Origin: Polytrichum commune
Taxonomy: Eukaryota > Streptophyta > Polytrichopsida > Polytrichales > Polytrichaceae
Assembly (NCBI GenBank): GCA_950295325.1
Contig: OX485803.1
Coordinates: 20,336,001-20,400,000 of the forward strand
Length of the DNA stretch: 64,000 nt
Direction of reading: 5' to 3'
Below are positions 22,774 to 34,178 of the stretch, piece after piece; position 1 is the stretch's first letter; each line of letters starts with the position of its first letter. A model generated the notes under the pieces. That model was not told the origin of the DNA, searched no databases, and saw only the letters and a program-made list of their open reading frames with translations. The position numbers and the translations under genes are program-made.

Positions 22774-23138
22774 CCCTAACATTACCCAACCCAATACTCT
22801 TAACTCCGGCGCGGAGTTCGATGCGGCTCCGATGTGGCTCCGGGGAGGTTCGGATGCCAGCTCCGGTGGGTCCATTTTTCTGGCCCTCCCCGTTTTGGCC
22901 CCTTGATGACTTTTTTTGGTTTTTTTTTGCTAAATTTGGGTTCTACGGCCCCAAATTACTCTAGGAGGCCCCTTATGAGATCAAGTAAGGCCCCACCCAA
23001 TCAAAAAAATAGGGGGCAATTTTTGCCCCAACCCACCCGAACCCACCGGAGCTGGCATCCGAACCTCCCCGGAGCCGCATCGGAGCCGCATCGAACTCCG
23101 CGCCGGAGTTAAGAGTATTGGGTTGGGTAATGTTATCC
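22774..23138. mobile_element. GC-rich foldback element with 9-bp duplication (Mutator-like)
   Basis: 365-bp element flanked by a perfect 9-bp GGTTGAACA duplication (22765-22773 and 23139-23147). Arms of about 95 bp (22777 onward; 23135 backward) are almost exact reverse complements and rich in CCGG/GGAG motifs, so most of the element would form a GC-rich hairpin. A 9-bp duplication with long inverted repeats is the Mutator/MULE pattern. No transposase. A 193-codon minus-strand frame that runs through it is not a gene. Confidence 0.85.
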
Positions 23139-23147
23139 GGTTGAACA

Positions 23148-25069
23148 TCGGCGGTGGTTAATATTTGCATGTTCTCCAAACTTCTCTCATAAGTTTGTAA
23201 CCCGGGTTTTGGGTTAACGAGTTGCCATGTGAGATATGAATATTCATTCCATAAATGGAAATCACCATTTGCTAAAAAAGAAAACGGAAACGAAAGAAAA
23301 TTCCATGTGATATGTGTCATATGAAAGTCATTTCTAGTACTTTTTTGATAAATTGAAGTCATTTCTTTGCACGTCCCAAAGTCTACACATGTAAGGTAGA
23401 TGTGCCTAGTTTGCTTACCTATCTCAATCGGGCATTTATATTTTGATGGTATGTAGATAGGTGTGGTTCCAAGAATAGATACCAAGACGACACGTGTTTT
23501 TAAGAGAATATTGACTCTAAGCTTGAAATATGATAACCTTTGAAGGTTCAACAATAAACATAATTGGGGGACCTATATGACTATTTAATGAGCACGAGAA
23601 TATTCACTTTGATAATGAGTAAGATCTTCATATGAGCTCCAAGAATTACAAGGAAAGTGATCACGGTCCCAATTTGAATTTGCTAACCATCTCGTACTAA
23701 TTACATCTTTCACATTATAGGAGAAGTGGGTTTCTCAAGAAAGGCAATTGTTTAAGATCACACTAAGGTACGTGGGTGTTGTTTGGTTCGTTTTTCATGA
23801 TCTCCAACTTCTACTTATTAGATTTACATAACGAAGCTCGTGTTGCATTAGCAAATCTACGATAAACATATGCCAACACTAGATTGAAAAATCTGACCTC
23901 CATTGATTTAATTATGATTACCACAAATGCATGTTTGTTGGTGTCTTAATTAACTGGATACATAGGTCTTGCCAATTGTGTTCACAATTAAGTGTAGAGT
24001 AGTTAATGATATTTGAAGACGGAATCCAACATGTGTCTTTATGATGTTTGCTCTTTGATCCTCATCAAACCACATACTGATCAAAATAGGGGTTCGATCA
24101 AGAAAGCAAGCCACTTAAGATCCATCTACCTTACCTTACACACACACACACACAAACTTATCCCTGGGCTTCAGCTGGTAATAAGAAACAAAAATATACT
24201 TTGTGAGATGAAGCTCCCGATTGTGGTTAGAAGGAACAACTCTTTGTTGGAGCTTTAGACATGTTGGTGTAAGTTATCAAGGAGGAGGCTTATAGTGCTT
24301 TCCGGAAATGCCGCCCTCTAAGGCAGCCCCGTCACTTGTTAGGGTTAGGGTTAGAATCGATTGCCAAGTTTACGACGCAGAGCCCATGATGATCCTGCCT
24401 GTTGTAACCTCCATTTCACTCCTTAACCCTAATCCGCTCACCACACTAATCCAAACCCCAAGTCTATGTCGAGCCCCCCAATAGCTCATGCTATTTCTCT
24501 TCTTGGCTAGAGTGTTAACTTAGGTATTCTAAGAGTTCTGACACAACATCCACACCGACCAATTCTAACACCATATGTTAGCATCTTTAGTTGTAATAAT
24601 GTGAAAAATGATAAACCAATATCTATTTCTCAACATAATCCCCAACAATTTCATGGCTGGAACTGGATGGAAATTTTGGGTGTGATAGGGCATGAGTCAT
24701 GGTTGGGGAGAAGTTCCGTAAGAAAGAACGTAAAAAAGGAGGGTAAAACGTGAGAAAGGTTGGTCAAAGGTGTAACTTATTATTTACCGGCATCACAATG
24801 TCTTGGGACACGTATATATGGCTCCTCCTCACGAATACAATGTTGAGTGGGGTGTAGTAAGTGTGGGGAGCTGAGGTTCCTAGAACGTTCCGGGATGAAG
24901 TGAGAAGGTGGGGGCTTGTCAAATGATGGCGGTGAAAAGCTGAACGTGGCCACTGGCCTTGTTACCTGGGAGGTAGATTTGGTTTGGTTGCCAGCCTCTG
25001 CCCTCTTTACTCCCACCATGGTGCCTCTCGTCTTCCTTTTCCGTACTCCAAACAAGCAAAATTCCGCTC
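23148..25069. other. intergenic with a long dispersed-repeat copy
   Basis: About 23455-24120 is a long copy of a dispersed family whose fragments recur near 14360, 26330, 30600, 51300 and elsewhere. A shared landmark is CATGTGTCTTTATGATGTTT. No protein-coding content. The rest holds nothing identifiable. Confidence 0.5.
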
Positions 25070-25240
25070 CAAAATGGCCCTAAACTACCACATGATAGTG
25101 GTGACATACCCAAAACCAAACGGAGTGGTTGGCGGTTCGATTCTCAGTTAAGAATTTTTTTTCTCTACTTGATAAATACACTAGCAAGGTGATCTTGTGC
25201 ATTTTTTTGTTTAAAACAAAAAAAAAACAAAAAGGAATTT
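25070..25240 (+). mobile_element. tRNA-type SINE, copy 3
   Basis: Begins with CCCTAAACTACC, has the B-box-like GGTTCGATTCTC near 25134 and ends in an A-rich tail. Its 5' GTCCGAG is missing. Together with its 3' flank it forms a tandem pair with copy 4. Confidence 0.7.
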
Positions 25241-25287
25241 GGGATGAAGTCATCTGTAATTTTACAAGCCCTAAGATAGATATCAAA

Positions 25288-25495
25288 GCCGATACCCTAA
25301 ACTACTAGATTATAGTGGAGAGGTGCCCAAAACCAAATGAAGAGGTTGGTGGTTCGATTATTAGCCATGAGATCTTCTCTCTACTTGACATATAAACTAG
25401 CAAGGTGGCCTTGCGCCTTCTTTGTTTTCAAAACTAAATAAATAAATAAATAAAATAAATAAATAAATAAATAAATATATATATATATATATATA
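25288..25495 (+). mobile_element. tRNA-type SINE, copy 4, with expanded A/T tail
   Basis: Starts ACCCTAAACTACTAG, with box-B-like GGTTCGATTATT near 25351. The tail has expanded into an AAAT microsatellite (about 25434-25475) and then an AT run (to about 25496). The downstream flank GGGATGAAG..TTTACAAGCCCTA repeats the flank of copy 3, showing that SINE plus flank was duplicated as a block. Confidence 0.7.
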
Positions 25496-25587
25496 TCGGG
25501 ATGAAGCTTTAACTTTACATCTGTAACTTTACAAGCCCTAGGGTAGATGGGTCTTAAATGGTTGCTGATCCAGCTACACTGATTATC

Positions 25588-25891
25588 CTAATTAGTGCGT
25601 GTTATTATTTGCAGTTGCGCGATGCTATAAATATCTACTGAGAATGCAATATTCTACCAAGCAAAGTAATTTATGTTCTATAATGTCCAAACAACCTATT
25701 GTGTTTTTGTTATTATTTGGAATTACGATGTGTAATAATGTTTTACTTAGGAGTTCAATTTTCACTATCGAAAGTTCGATAGGTTGTTCGGACATCATAG
25801 AACATAAATGACTTTGCTTAGTAAAATATTACATTCTCATTAAATATTTATAGCAATATGTAACCTTGAATAACAACACACACTAATTGGG
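25588..25891. mobile_element. foldback element with ~110-bp arms
   Basis: The left arm begins CCTAATTAGTGCGTGTT and is mirrored by the right arm ending AACACACACTAATTGGG. Pairing continues inward through TGCTATAAATA and TTATGTTCTATAATGTCC to about 25700/25771. No clean target duplication. Short frames inside are by-products. Confidence 0.75.
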
Positions 25892-27163
25892 TTAATGAGT
25901 GTAGCCTACCTCTCCTAGGAAATGGAAACATGCAATTAGTACGAGATGGTTAGCAAATACAAATTGAGGCCGTAGCCACTTTCCCCATGTTAATTTTCAT
26001 AGCTCATAGGTATACCTTATTTTCTTTTGAAGTGAAAATTCTTGTGCTCATTGAATGGTCATATAGGTTCTTCCAATTGTGTTGACTACTGAGTCTAAAA
26101 TGGTTGTCAAATTTCTAGCATGTATTCCAATCCTTTTTAACACGCATATCTTTTTGGTGTGCCATAATTAGGTTAATATTCTTGGAGCCACACCCAACCA
26201 CATACCACTAAGAATTAGGTGTCCAGTTAGGATAAGAAATTGAATTGGGCACGATTATCTCAACTGAGATCTTAGTGATACCAGGGTCCCATAAGGGACG
26301 GGGGCATTAATGTATGTGGGGTGTTAAGTGGCTCGTTTGTCGTGTTTGTTGACTCCTACCAATGAGATTTACGCAACAAAACTTGTGTTGCATTAGCAAA
26401 TCAATGATGAAGCCTCGACATAAATCACATTGACGATCGAACATAATTTTATTAAGTTATGATTATTGAAAGTGCATGTGTGTTGATATCTAGGTGTCCA
26501 AGTTGTGTTGACTATTGAGTCTAGAAGGGTTGATAAATTTGAGTATATAGCCACCTCTTTTGAACACATGCCTTGTTGGGGTTTGTTCTTATGTTTAACA
26601 TGTTCACACACCACTCGATCTAGGTGTTTGATTATGACAAATAACCAAAAAATTATTGCGTGCCTTAAGGTAGGCACAAGTGACACTTTTACCTTTGCAC
26701 CCACTTCTCAAGGATATGAAGCACGCAATTAGTGTGACATGATCAACAAATCCCAATCATGTGCCCATAGCCATCATCTTAAAAACATTTAGAGCTCTGA
26801 ATACAATTATCTTAATTCATCATAAAAGTGTAATTTACATTTCTTATCCGATTATGTATGCATGTCAGTTGTGTTGATTGGTGAGCTTAAACTAATTAAC
26901 AATATACGAGTATGTAGTACAATCTCTCTCAAACACAATTCTTTTGGGTGGATGTTCTTAGCTAAGACCTAACTACACACCGCACGAACTAAATTAGGCC
27001 CACTTACCTTAGAAGCACCCAAAAAATAGAAAATCCTATTGGTTGCCATGAATTCATTTAATTATGTGAGCTTTGGTGAGGAGGTGTCATTTCAAGGTGA
27101 ACTTGAACCAACGCGTGGATAGTTGCATGCATTGAGTGGGAAAAAAGACTCCCAAGTAGTTTA
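25892..27163. other. intergenic with dispersed-repeat fragments
   Basis: Contains several rearranged pieces of the dispersed family (about 25925-26270 reversed, 26310-26600, 26850-27000). No gene supported. Confidence 0.5.
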
Positions 27164-27171
27164 GTAGGTCC

Positions 27172-27515
27172 CTGGAGGGGGGGTAGTCATTGGTTGGAGT
27201 AGCAATATACGTGCGAACAAATGATAGGGTATTTTAAAAACATGGGGGCAAAAATTTATAAATGGACTTAAGAGTAATATAGGGTATCAAAAATGGCACT
27301 GGACATCTTTAAAGTACTATAGGGTATGGAATAATAGGTAATTTGGAATTATAAGTAATGCAAGCCATTTTTCTATTAACCCAAAGTAGAAATTTACATA
27401 ATGATAGCATGTGAAAAAAAGAAGAGAATTGAAAGTAATACCCCCCCTATAAAATAGTGGTTGTTCGCACCTATATCCTTAACTTTTTAACACACTGCCC
27501 CCCCCCCCCCCCGAG
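27172..27515. mobile_element. element with homopolymer G/C ends, copy 2
   Basis: 344-bp near-copy of the 12323-12660 element in opposite orientation. It starts CTGGAGGGGGGGGTAG and ends in about fifteen C followed by GAG. It is flanked by GTAGGTCC (27164-27171 and 27516-27523). Non-coding. Confidence 0.83.
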
Positions 27516-27523
27516 GTAGGTCC

Positions 27524-28712
27524 CTGGTAGGTTAGTCACATCAACACTTGAAGCTTGAGAATAGGAGTATGGTGTTTGTGGATACATATCGGAAGAGCAC
27601 AACCTTCAAAAGGACTTCTCGTTTTTGTTGGTGCAATCACATGTGTGCTTATGAACCATGTGATCATGGAACATATTTTACATTTGTTATGATGTGGATC
27701 CTTTGTCGTTTTTTCAAATTGCTAGATATTTTTGGCATGGCGGAGGGGTACTAATGGTGGTGAACCGAGTTTTGGATGAGAACGAACAAACATACTGCGA
27801 TACTTACACTTGAGCTTCATGCAAGTTTAGATGTTAGTATTCTTTAAGTTTTTTGCCATATGGTTGACTTACATTGCTTCTCTAGCAACTTGTACAAATA
27901 GTCATGTAAATCATGTTGGCTCAAAACGTTTAAGTGTTAAGTGTTCTTTGCACCAAACCTAGCTAGGCCCTACACTTTGATGCCCTCGAGTTAACAAGTA
28001 AGATGAGGCTCCCCACCGCACTACTAAGTTAGGATAATTAGGTAACTTACGAGTCACTAAAGATTAGTTAACCAAAATCAAGGGGTGTGAAACCATGATT
28101 AAGGTTGACCGCCCTAATGCTTCACTCACCTTGCCCAAGTGTTTCGACCACACCATCAATGTTTAAATCTAATGAACATGGAATTAAATATTGCTCCCAA
28201 ATAAATCGACATTGAACATCTAATTTTGGTCAATGGAGTGTTATTTTGTGATCTAAAGTCCATTTCAAATTTGGATGCTCTTAGAAACAATGTAACCCAT
28301 CTCATAGCGGAATGGGGAAGAGATGAGAAAAATGACGAGAGATGTGCATTTAACAAACCAATTGAACTAATTATTGGTAAAAGAACAGTGAACCGCTTTA
28401 CATTGGAGATTCGGATAAGTTAAGAGTTCTTCAAAACATACATTAATCCAAAATATTAGATAACTTTTAGTTTGTTAAGTTTACTTTGAACCTAAGCAAG
28501 TAGTGCAAGCATGAGATTATGAGATTGATTAGCTTCCACATATTTTAGCTACGTCATATGTTAGATAACTCTCCCAACTGGACGATACAATACAACTTAA
28601 AGAAAGAGTTGTAACTATGACTTACTCCAATTGCAGTCATAATCGGGCACCACGGCCGGGGCCTGATAAAAAGTTTTGTCTCTACCAAAGGTGATATGTA
28701 AATGGAATACAC
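27524..28712. other. intergenic, no gene recognised
   Basis: No supported gene or element. Two overlapping short frames on opposite strands near 28156-28423 are unrelated to any family I recognise. Confidence 0.5.
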
Positions 28713-29355
28713 TACCGTAGCACCATAGCTGGTTCATGCACCTTCGCAACGAATATATATATATTTTTTGAAAATAAATGTTTTCAACTAAAAATAGAAT
28801 TTATGAAATTTCATCACTCCTATGATTTAAAAATATTTAATTCATTCTTTTTGGTAAGGTCCAACAATACTGGAAGTAGGTTGTTGTTTTTTTCATTCAT
28901 TCATTCATGGCGGCTTCTTGGCCTTAAACCTAAGTATCCACCTTAACCTTACTTAGTGTGGCTCTTGTTTGTCTTTGCATAGTGTATGTGTTAGGTCTTT
29001 TGTATGTATTTGCACTTCGACATGTGTGAGAAGAGTGTTAGAAATGGCACCAGAACAACGACGGCTTGATTTTGCTTTTATCCCTACTAGCAAGGAGGAG
29101 AGGGAGATGGACATAGAAAGAGAGTTTGCCGCTTTTAGTGAGCAAGGCGCCGAGCCATTAACGCATTAGCGTGCAGCCTCGTATGGTGCGTTGACGTGAT
29201 TGGAGCTTAGAAGAGTCCAAAATTCCCATTAATTAGTTGTCTTTCTAATATAATTTTTCACTTATTCGTTTGATTGGCTTCATAATTTCTGAATTTTTTT
29301 TCAGGTTTTTTATTTGGGAATTATTTTTGCACGAACCAGCTATGGTGCTACGGTA
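28713..29355. mobile_element. inverted-repeat element with TACCGTAGCACC ends
   Basis: The left TACCGTAGCACCATAGCTGG is mirrored at the right (CCAGCTATGGTGCTACGGTA) for about 28 bp around a 640-bp interior. A 41-codon segment (29044-29169, MAPEQRRLDFAF start) is open and charged but unassigned. No target duplication was resolved. Confidence 0.75.
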
Positions 29356-29631
29356 ACTTAGCCCTAACTCCCGAAGGCCATGATTGGGCTCCAGTGTGTG
29401 CTAACAGTTTTGAATGTTGTAGCTGGCCCACTGGAACATGGTGCTTGAAAACTTGCCGACTCTGAAAGGCAGTTGCTGGAAAGCTCAATATGTACCATTA
29501 TCCTCATTTGCTTGTGCTTATTTATTTTCCATACATATTCATCGCTGGAAGAATGCGCCAAGTGTAAATGAGAAGACTTAGATGGCCCACCCACCTGCAT
29601 TCTCTGGGCTCGGTCCTCAACAGTACACTAA

Positions 29632-30081
29632 GGGCCACTTCACACACAAGACTGAGAGCCCGTGACCATTAAACTTCAAGCGCTCTCATTGGTGGAAAAG
29701 GCGGAGCCGGTCCAAGTTCGCTTCACACTACGCTTGAGGGACCAACGGACTATGTGGATGCAAGATGGATGTGAAGTCTATGTGGATTCCTACATGGCAT
29801 CAAATGGATCATGTTTCATGGTCACTTGGATTTAGGTGACCATGAAACCACCTCGTGGAGTAAGGTCTAACACAAAACTGGGAGATGAGGACCCACGTGA
29901 ATAAGAATTCATTGCAATGGCATTTGGTTGAGGGTTTGGTCACATATGATGTCACACTCCACTTGAAGGTTTGTGACCGCACTACGTGATTTTGGAGGTG
30001 TGTTGGACGGCCTTTGGACACTTTCTTTTGGGCTCTCACAATTTCATGGTCACGGCTCTTGGCTCGTGTGTGAAGTGGCCC
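29632..30081. mobile_element. PIF/Harbinger-type MITE, copy E
   Basis: 450-bp member of the GGGCCACTTCACACACAAG family with a perfect TAA duplication (29629-29631 and 30082-30084). Its subfamily is that of copies A and B. It is directly next to another inverted-repeat element starting at 30085. Confidence 0.9.
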
Positions 30082-30084
30082 TAA

Positions 30085-30418
30085 ATATTGTAGTTAGTGT
30101 CACCAATTCTAATAGTCTTGCTCAATACTGATTGTATACCGGCACCCGTGTAATGTCACCAACACTAAATGTCAACCCAACATTATTTGTCATTCCTCAT
30201 ATCCTTTGGACGTTATGGATTTATAATGTTGCAGTTATTGTCATTGAGTGAGTGATTTTTCATCCAAATTTCAATCATTCATGACGATATCTTCCCAAAA
30301 ATGAATGAACGAGAAGTAAATTGGGGTGACAACATTTGTACACTTATTCATAAAAAGTGTCATTAGATAAGTTACCGCAATGACATAAACCATTCTATGA
30401 CACTAACTACATTATTTT
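30085..30418. mobile_element. inverted-repeat element with GTAGTTAGTGTCA ends
   Basis: The left AATATTGTAGTTAGTGTCAC is mirrored at the right (TATGACACTAACTACATTAT). About 334 bp, non-coding, boundaries approximate, no clear duplication. Confidence 0.6.
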
Positions 30419-31838
30419 GAGCAATAACGTGCTAACCTAAGGTAGACGGGTCTTACTTTATAAATGGTACCTTCTCAATGCTCATTATGAAATATAGCTT
30501 TGATCGCAAAGAGAAATTCAAAGCCCACCCCACATTGATATGAATTTTCAAAAGTCACCAAGGAACCATGATAAGGTCATGTCATAACCCCCTTCCCAAA
30601 TTCTTGATCACGTTGACAATCAAGTCTAAAATGGTTAATAGCAAATTTTGAACACATAGATTGGCAATCTCTATTAAACACATGTCTTTTTGGTGACTAT
30701 TCTTAGATCCACAAGTAACCACACATCACTCAAATATAGGTGTCCAGTGAAGATAAGTAATCGAATCAGGCTCGCCTACTTTAGTAAGACTTTGCATTAA
30801 TATTTTCCCACATTCCACTTATCTTAATCATCCCATAAAAAAAAGGAGATCTCTACCAGATATCTTCACTATGGTGTTTGACATTCCGATGGGTAGACCC
30901 CTCTCTTGACATCGCACACATGGGAAGCTTCAATTGTCAAGAACTTCCTTGAATTTCAGGCCCGTCGAGAGCATGACATGGGTCAAATAAAGGTGATCGC
31001 ATACACTCTAAACTCCGTACTATCACACCTGTGGCAACCAAAGTGCACGTGATATTATGGAGTTTTGTAGTGTTAACATGGATGCGTGATATTATAGAAT
31101 TAGTGTAGCATGTGATACTGTGGACATACACAAAGTGCAACATTTTCATGGTGTGGTGTGGTCCACTCCACTTGACCTTCCCAGGCAATGTGACATATGC
31201 ATCAACAAGTGACATAAGAAGAAGAAGAAGAAGAAGCCACTCCACATATTGACACATGGTTCAATGTGAGGGTGCGAGTTGACTTCTTTGGTGGTTTGTA
31301 ATAATAACAACTTTCGTGACATAAGGGAGAGAAATGTGACAATAATAAGGAGTGAGATGTGAGCTATGAACATGCATTCCCTAGGGTTTAGGGATATTAG
31401 AGAGTAAGTGACATTATGGGGGTTGATTTTACGGAGTTTAGGGTGTACTTAAGGAGTTCTATAATTGTTTCTGTGGAGTTTCTGAGTGGGCAAGTATGCA
31501 GTGAATGCACACAGTGGGGGCTCTGTGAATATATGTCAGAGACGCTGTTTGTGCATGGGAGTTGTCGAGTCACGCCTTGGAGAGGAATCAACCTGGAAAA
31601 CATGGGAAACTCATGGGCAAAAATCTGTGTGGGGAAAAGGCCCATGGCCCCAACATACGGTTAATATCATCATTGTAAATTCATGACAGAAAATGAGACC
31701 AACATACAGCCACCTTGGCAATCATCATGGAGGAGAAACCAACAGCAGCTCATTGAATGCAGCAGATCGGATCATCATCAGCACCAACACATCGCATTTT
31801 ACAATACAATGGAATGGAATGGAACGGAATGGAACAGG
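30419..31838. other. intergenic, no gene recognised
   Basis: Includes a dispersed-repeat fragment (about 30590-30780), an AAG run (about 31217-31235) and a degenerate GGAAT pentamer run (about 31808-31838). No gene supported. Confidence 0.5.
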
Positions 31839-32039
31839 GAGAACCGGCCGGTTGAAGTTTGAGAAATAATCGGTCGACGTTCAAGACTTCCGGAAAAATT
31901 ACCCATCGTTTTAGAGGAATCTATAGAATTTACCTCGAATTAATCTAAAAGAGAATCCGAAAGACCTCAACATGTAACCGGTTGGACTTGGAAACACGAG
32001 GATTTGGACCGGTTATGCCCAACAATCTCCTTGGACACT
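31839..32039 (-). mobile_element. hAT-like short element, degenerate ends
   Basis: Begins CAGGGAGAACCGGCCGG and ends near CTCCTTGGACACTA, with the family body in between. No 8-bp duplication was found, probably because the left flank is a GGAAT repeat. Confidence 0.65.
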
Positions 32040-32872
32040 AACACTATACCCATCGCAAGGGTGGTAACTTGGTGGGTGGACTGGATTATGTAATGTGATC
32101 GGTATTGTTAGCTCTTGGTGCAAACTAATGTTGGATTGGTATCGGTTTTTTTTAAATATTTTAAAATATCATTTGGGGTGTCTATATTAAGGATTTCACA
32201 AATTTTGATACCAATAGAGTGTGGATATTTGATGGTATTTTTTAATACCATAAATGGGTATGTGTGTGTATGTATATATATATTGGCATGCAAGAACCTT
32301 CTTACCTAAGTAAAATTGTCCTAGTATCAATATGGTTTAGAATGGTAGTGACCCCAATAACATCTAGAGAGGTATACAAATATTCTCTTATTCTTGACAT
32401 ACCCTACCAAATATCAACATTTGACATGTATTTAAATTGAATACCCACAAGTGGGTTCTTTGGTAGCGTCATTAATGTTGATTATTGATGCCCATGCATT
32501 CACAAATATACTGGTTCAACATTGGTGCAGACAGCTGATCATGGTGAAATTAGATTAACAAATAAAAGTCCACTCTCAACCTAAGATTCACTAATCCAAC
32601 ACTTAGAACTCAAACCATCAGAAAATCAGAAATTTAGCTAGAAAAGTCCCTCCCACTTTGTCACGTGTGTGAAGTTATGTATGTATATTTCATCTTCGCA
32701 GCCTTGTAGTAAGTATCACCTACTCATCATCACATCTTCTTGCAGAAGAAAATGATATCTTAACCCGTAGCTTAGAACGTGAGATAAAGCTGCTGCAGTA
32801 CTACAGTAATGCACACACATGAATTATGGTGAAATGTAAGTAAGTAAATTAAATTCAAATTAACTGAGGACA
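32040..32872. other. intergenic, no gene recognised
   Basis: AT-rich. Two opposite-strand frames overlap at 32108-32309 and neither resembles a protein family. Confidence 0.5.
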
Positions 32873-32880
32873 AGGCAACA

Positions 32881-33106
32881 CGGTGTCTGGGGAGATTTTT
32901 GCGCATAATTGGTCAAGATCCTAGTGTTTTCAAGTGCAACCAGTTACAACATGTTGACATCTTTTGGTTTTTCTTTATTAATTCGGGTATATTCTTTAGA
33001 TTCCACTAAAATGATGGGTAATGTTCCTGAAGTCTTGACCCTCACCCGGTTAATCTCTGAAACTCAACCAGGTTCATCTGTAACTAGCGGGTGGAACCGT
33101 TCATTG
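32881..33106 (+). mobile_element. hAT-like short element with 8-bp duplication
   Basis: 226-bp copy, the same length as the 9801 copy. It starts CGGTGTCTGGGGAGATTTTT and ends GTGGAACCGTTCATTG. It is flanked by AGGCAACA (32873-32880) and AGGCAACG (33107-33114), one change. Confidence 0.82.
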
Positions 33107-33114
33107 AGGCAACG

Positions 33115-34178
33115 TGATGACAAGGATATGACAAGGTTGGGGGCAGGGATCGGATTCAGGAATTAAGTAAGTTACCCTGAATTCATGAATTGATTTGTGA
33201 GTTGCATATATTGAGCTGGAGAGGAGGGCATGCACAAATGTATTGCAGACTCCAGAGGTCAAGGATGAACTTAGAGGGGTGAGTTAAGTTAAGTAGGTAG
33301 ATGTGAGAGTATGTGGGTATGTGAGTAAAGTAAGAGTATTAAGGAGGCTGGATGAAGTGTGGGAGATGGCAGAGGGATTTGCAGCTGGGGCCAGGCAGGC
33401 GAAGATCGACAGAGAGACAGAGAGACAGACAGCCCAACCACACATGAGATGAACAACACGAACAGCAGCGTCTGCACAAGGAGCTTAGTAGGCTTTGATG
33501 ATGGCTGCTGCTTCTCAAGTTTCCCTCCCTGCTCCACTAGCCCAGTGCAGCGGAGCTTCTCTCCCGCCCTGCTGCTCCTGCTCCTGCTGCGGATGCTGAG
33601 TTGTATGGCAACTTGCAAGCTCGTATGCAGAGAGGGTTATGTAAGTAAGTAATGCAGTTGGATAGCTCAGAGCAGGCAGCTCCAAAGGCAGCATCTTTGA
33701 CTCCGTTGCCTCAGACTGAGTGAAAGCAACACATTTTGAGGACCTTTTGGTCCCAGAGCAGATAGGGAGGTGGCTGTTGAGAAAAGTGACTTCATTGCAG
33801 GTTCGGGTGAAGGAAGGAGGCAGAGCCACAACTGAAGGATAGCCTGCAGAGAGACAGAGAGAGAGAGAGAGAGTTTGTTGTTGTTTGTTGTTGTTGCTGC
33901 TGTGATTGAGTGTGCTGGGAGGTTTAGTGAGCATATTGAAGTGGTGAGTGTTGACAGCGGAATTAGGGGCGAGCTGTCACTATGTGTGTGACGCATGGCG
34001 ATGGAGGGCGGATACCTGCACCGCTGCTGCAGGAAACCAAGTCTGTAGAGCATTGTAAGTTTTCTGTGAGCGGGGGAAAGTAGGTGTCAGCTTCGGAGGT
34101 GGTGGAGGCAGTCCGGACAGACACTGATCGGAGCGGGAGGTAGGTGGAGGTGGAGGTGGAGCAGATCATTGCGTGAGA
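33115..34178 (+). promoter_or_regulatory. upstream region and 5' leader of CESA
   Basis: Higher-GC sequence than the transposon-rich DNA to the left. It has GA/CAGA runs (about 33405-33430 and 33845-33873), then TTG repeats (33875-33897). GA/CT runs are common in plant core promoters and leaders. The transcription start cannot be fixed from sequence. Several short upstream ATGs occur before the CESA start. Opposite-strand frames here are composition artefacts. Confidence 0.4.

Noticed and set aside
22973-23554. 193-codon minus-strand open frame
   Set aside because: It runs through one arm of the GC-rich foldback and into unrelated DNA. No family resemblance, and its composition changes at the element edge.
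24338-24354. TTAGGG repeats resembling telomere sequence
   Set aside because: Only about two and a half units, and the plant telomere unit is normally TTTAGGG. Too short to be an interstitial telomere.
28969-29169. Small ORF with a charged MAPEQRRLDFAF segment as a host gene
   Set aside because: It lies inside the 28713-29355 inverted-repeat element and is likely a fragment of transposon coding sequence or chance.
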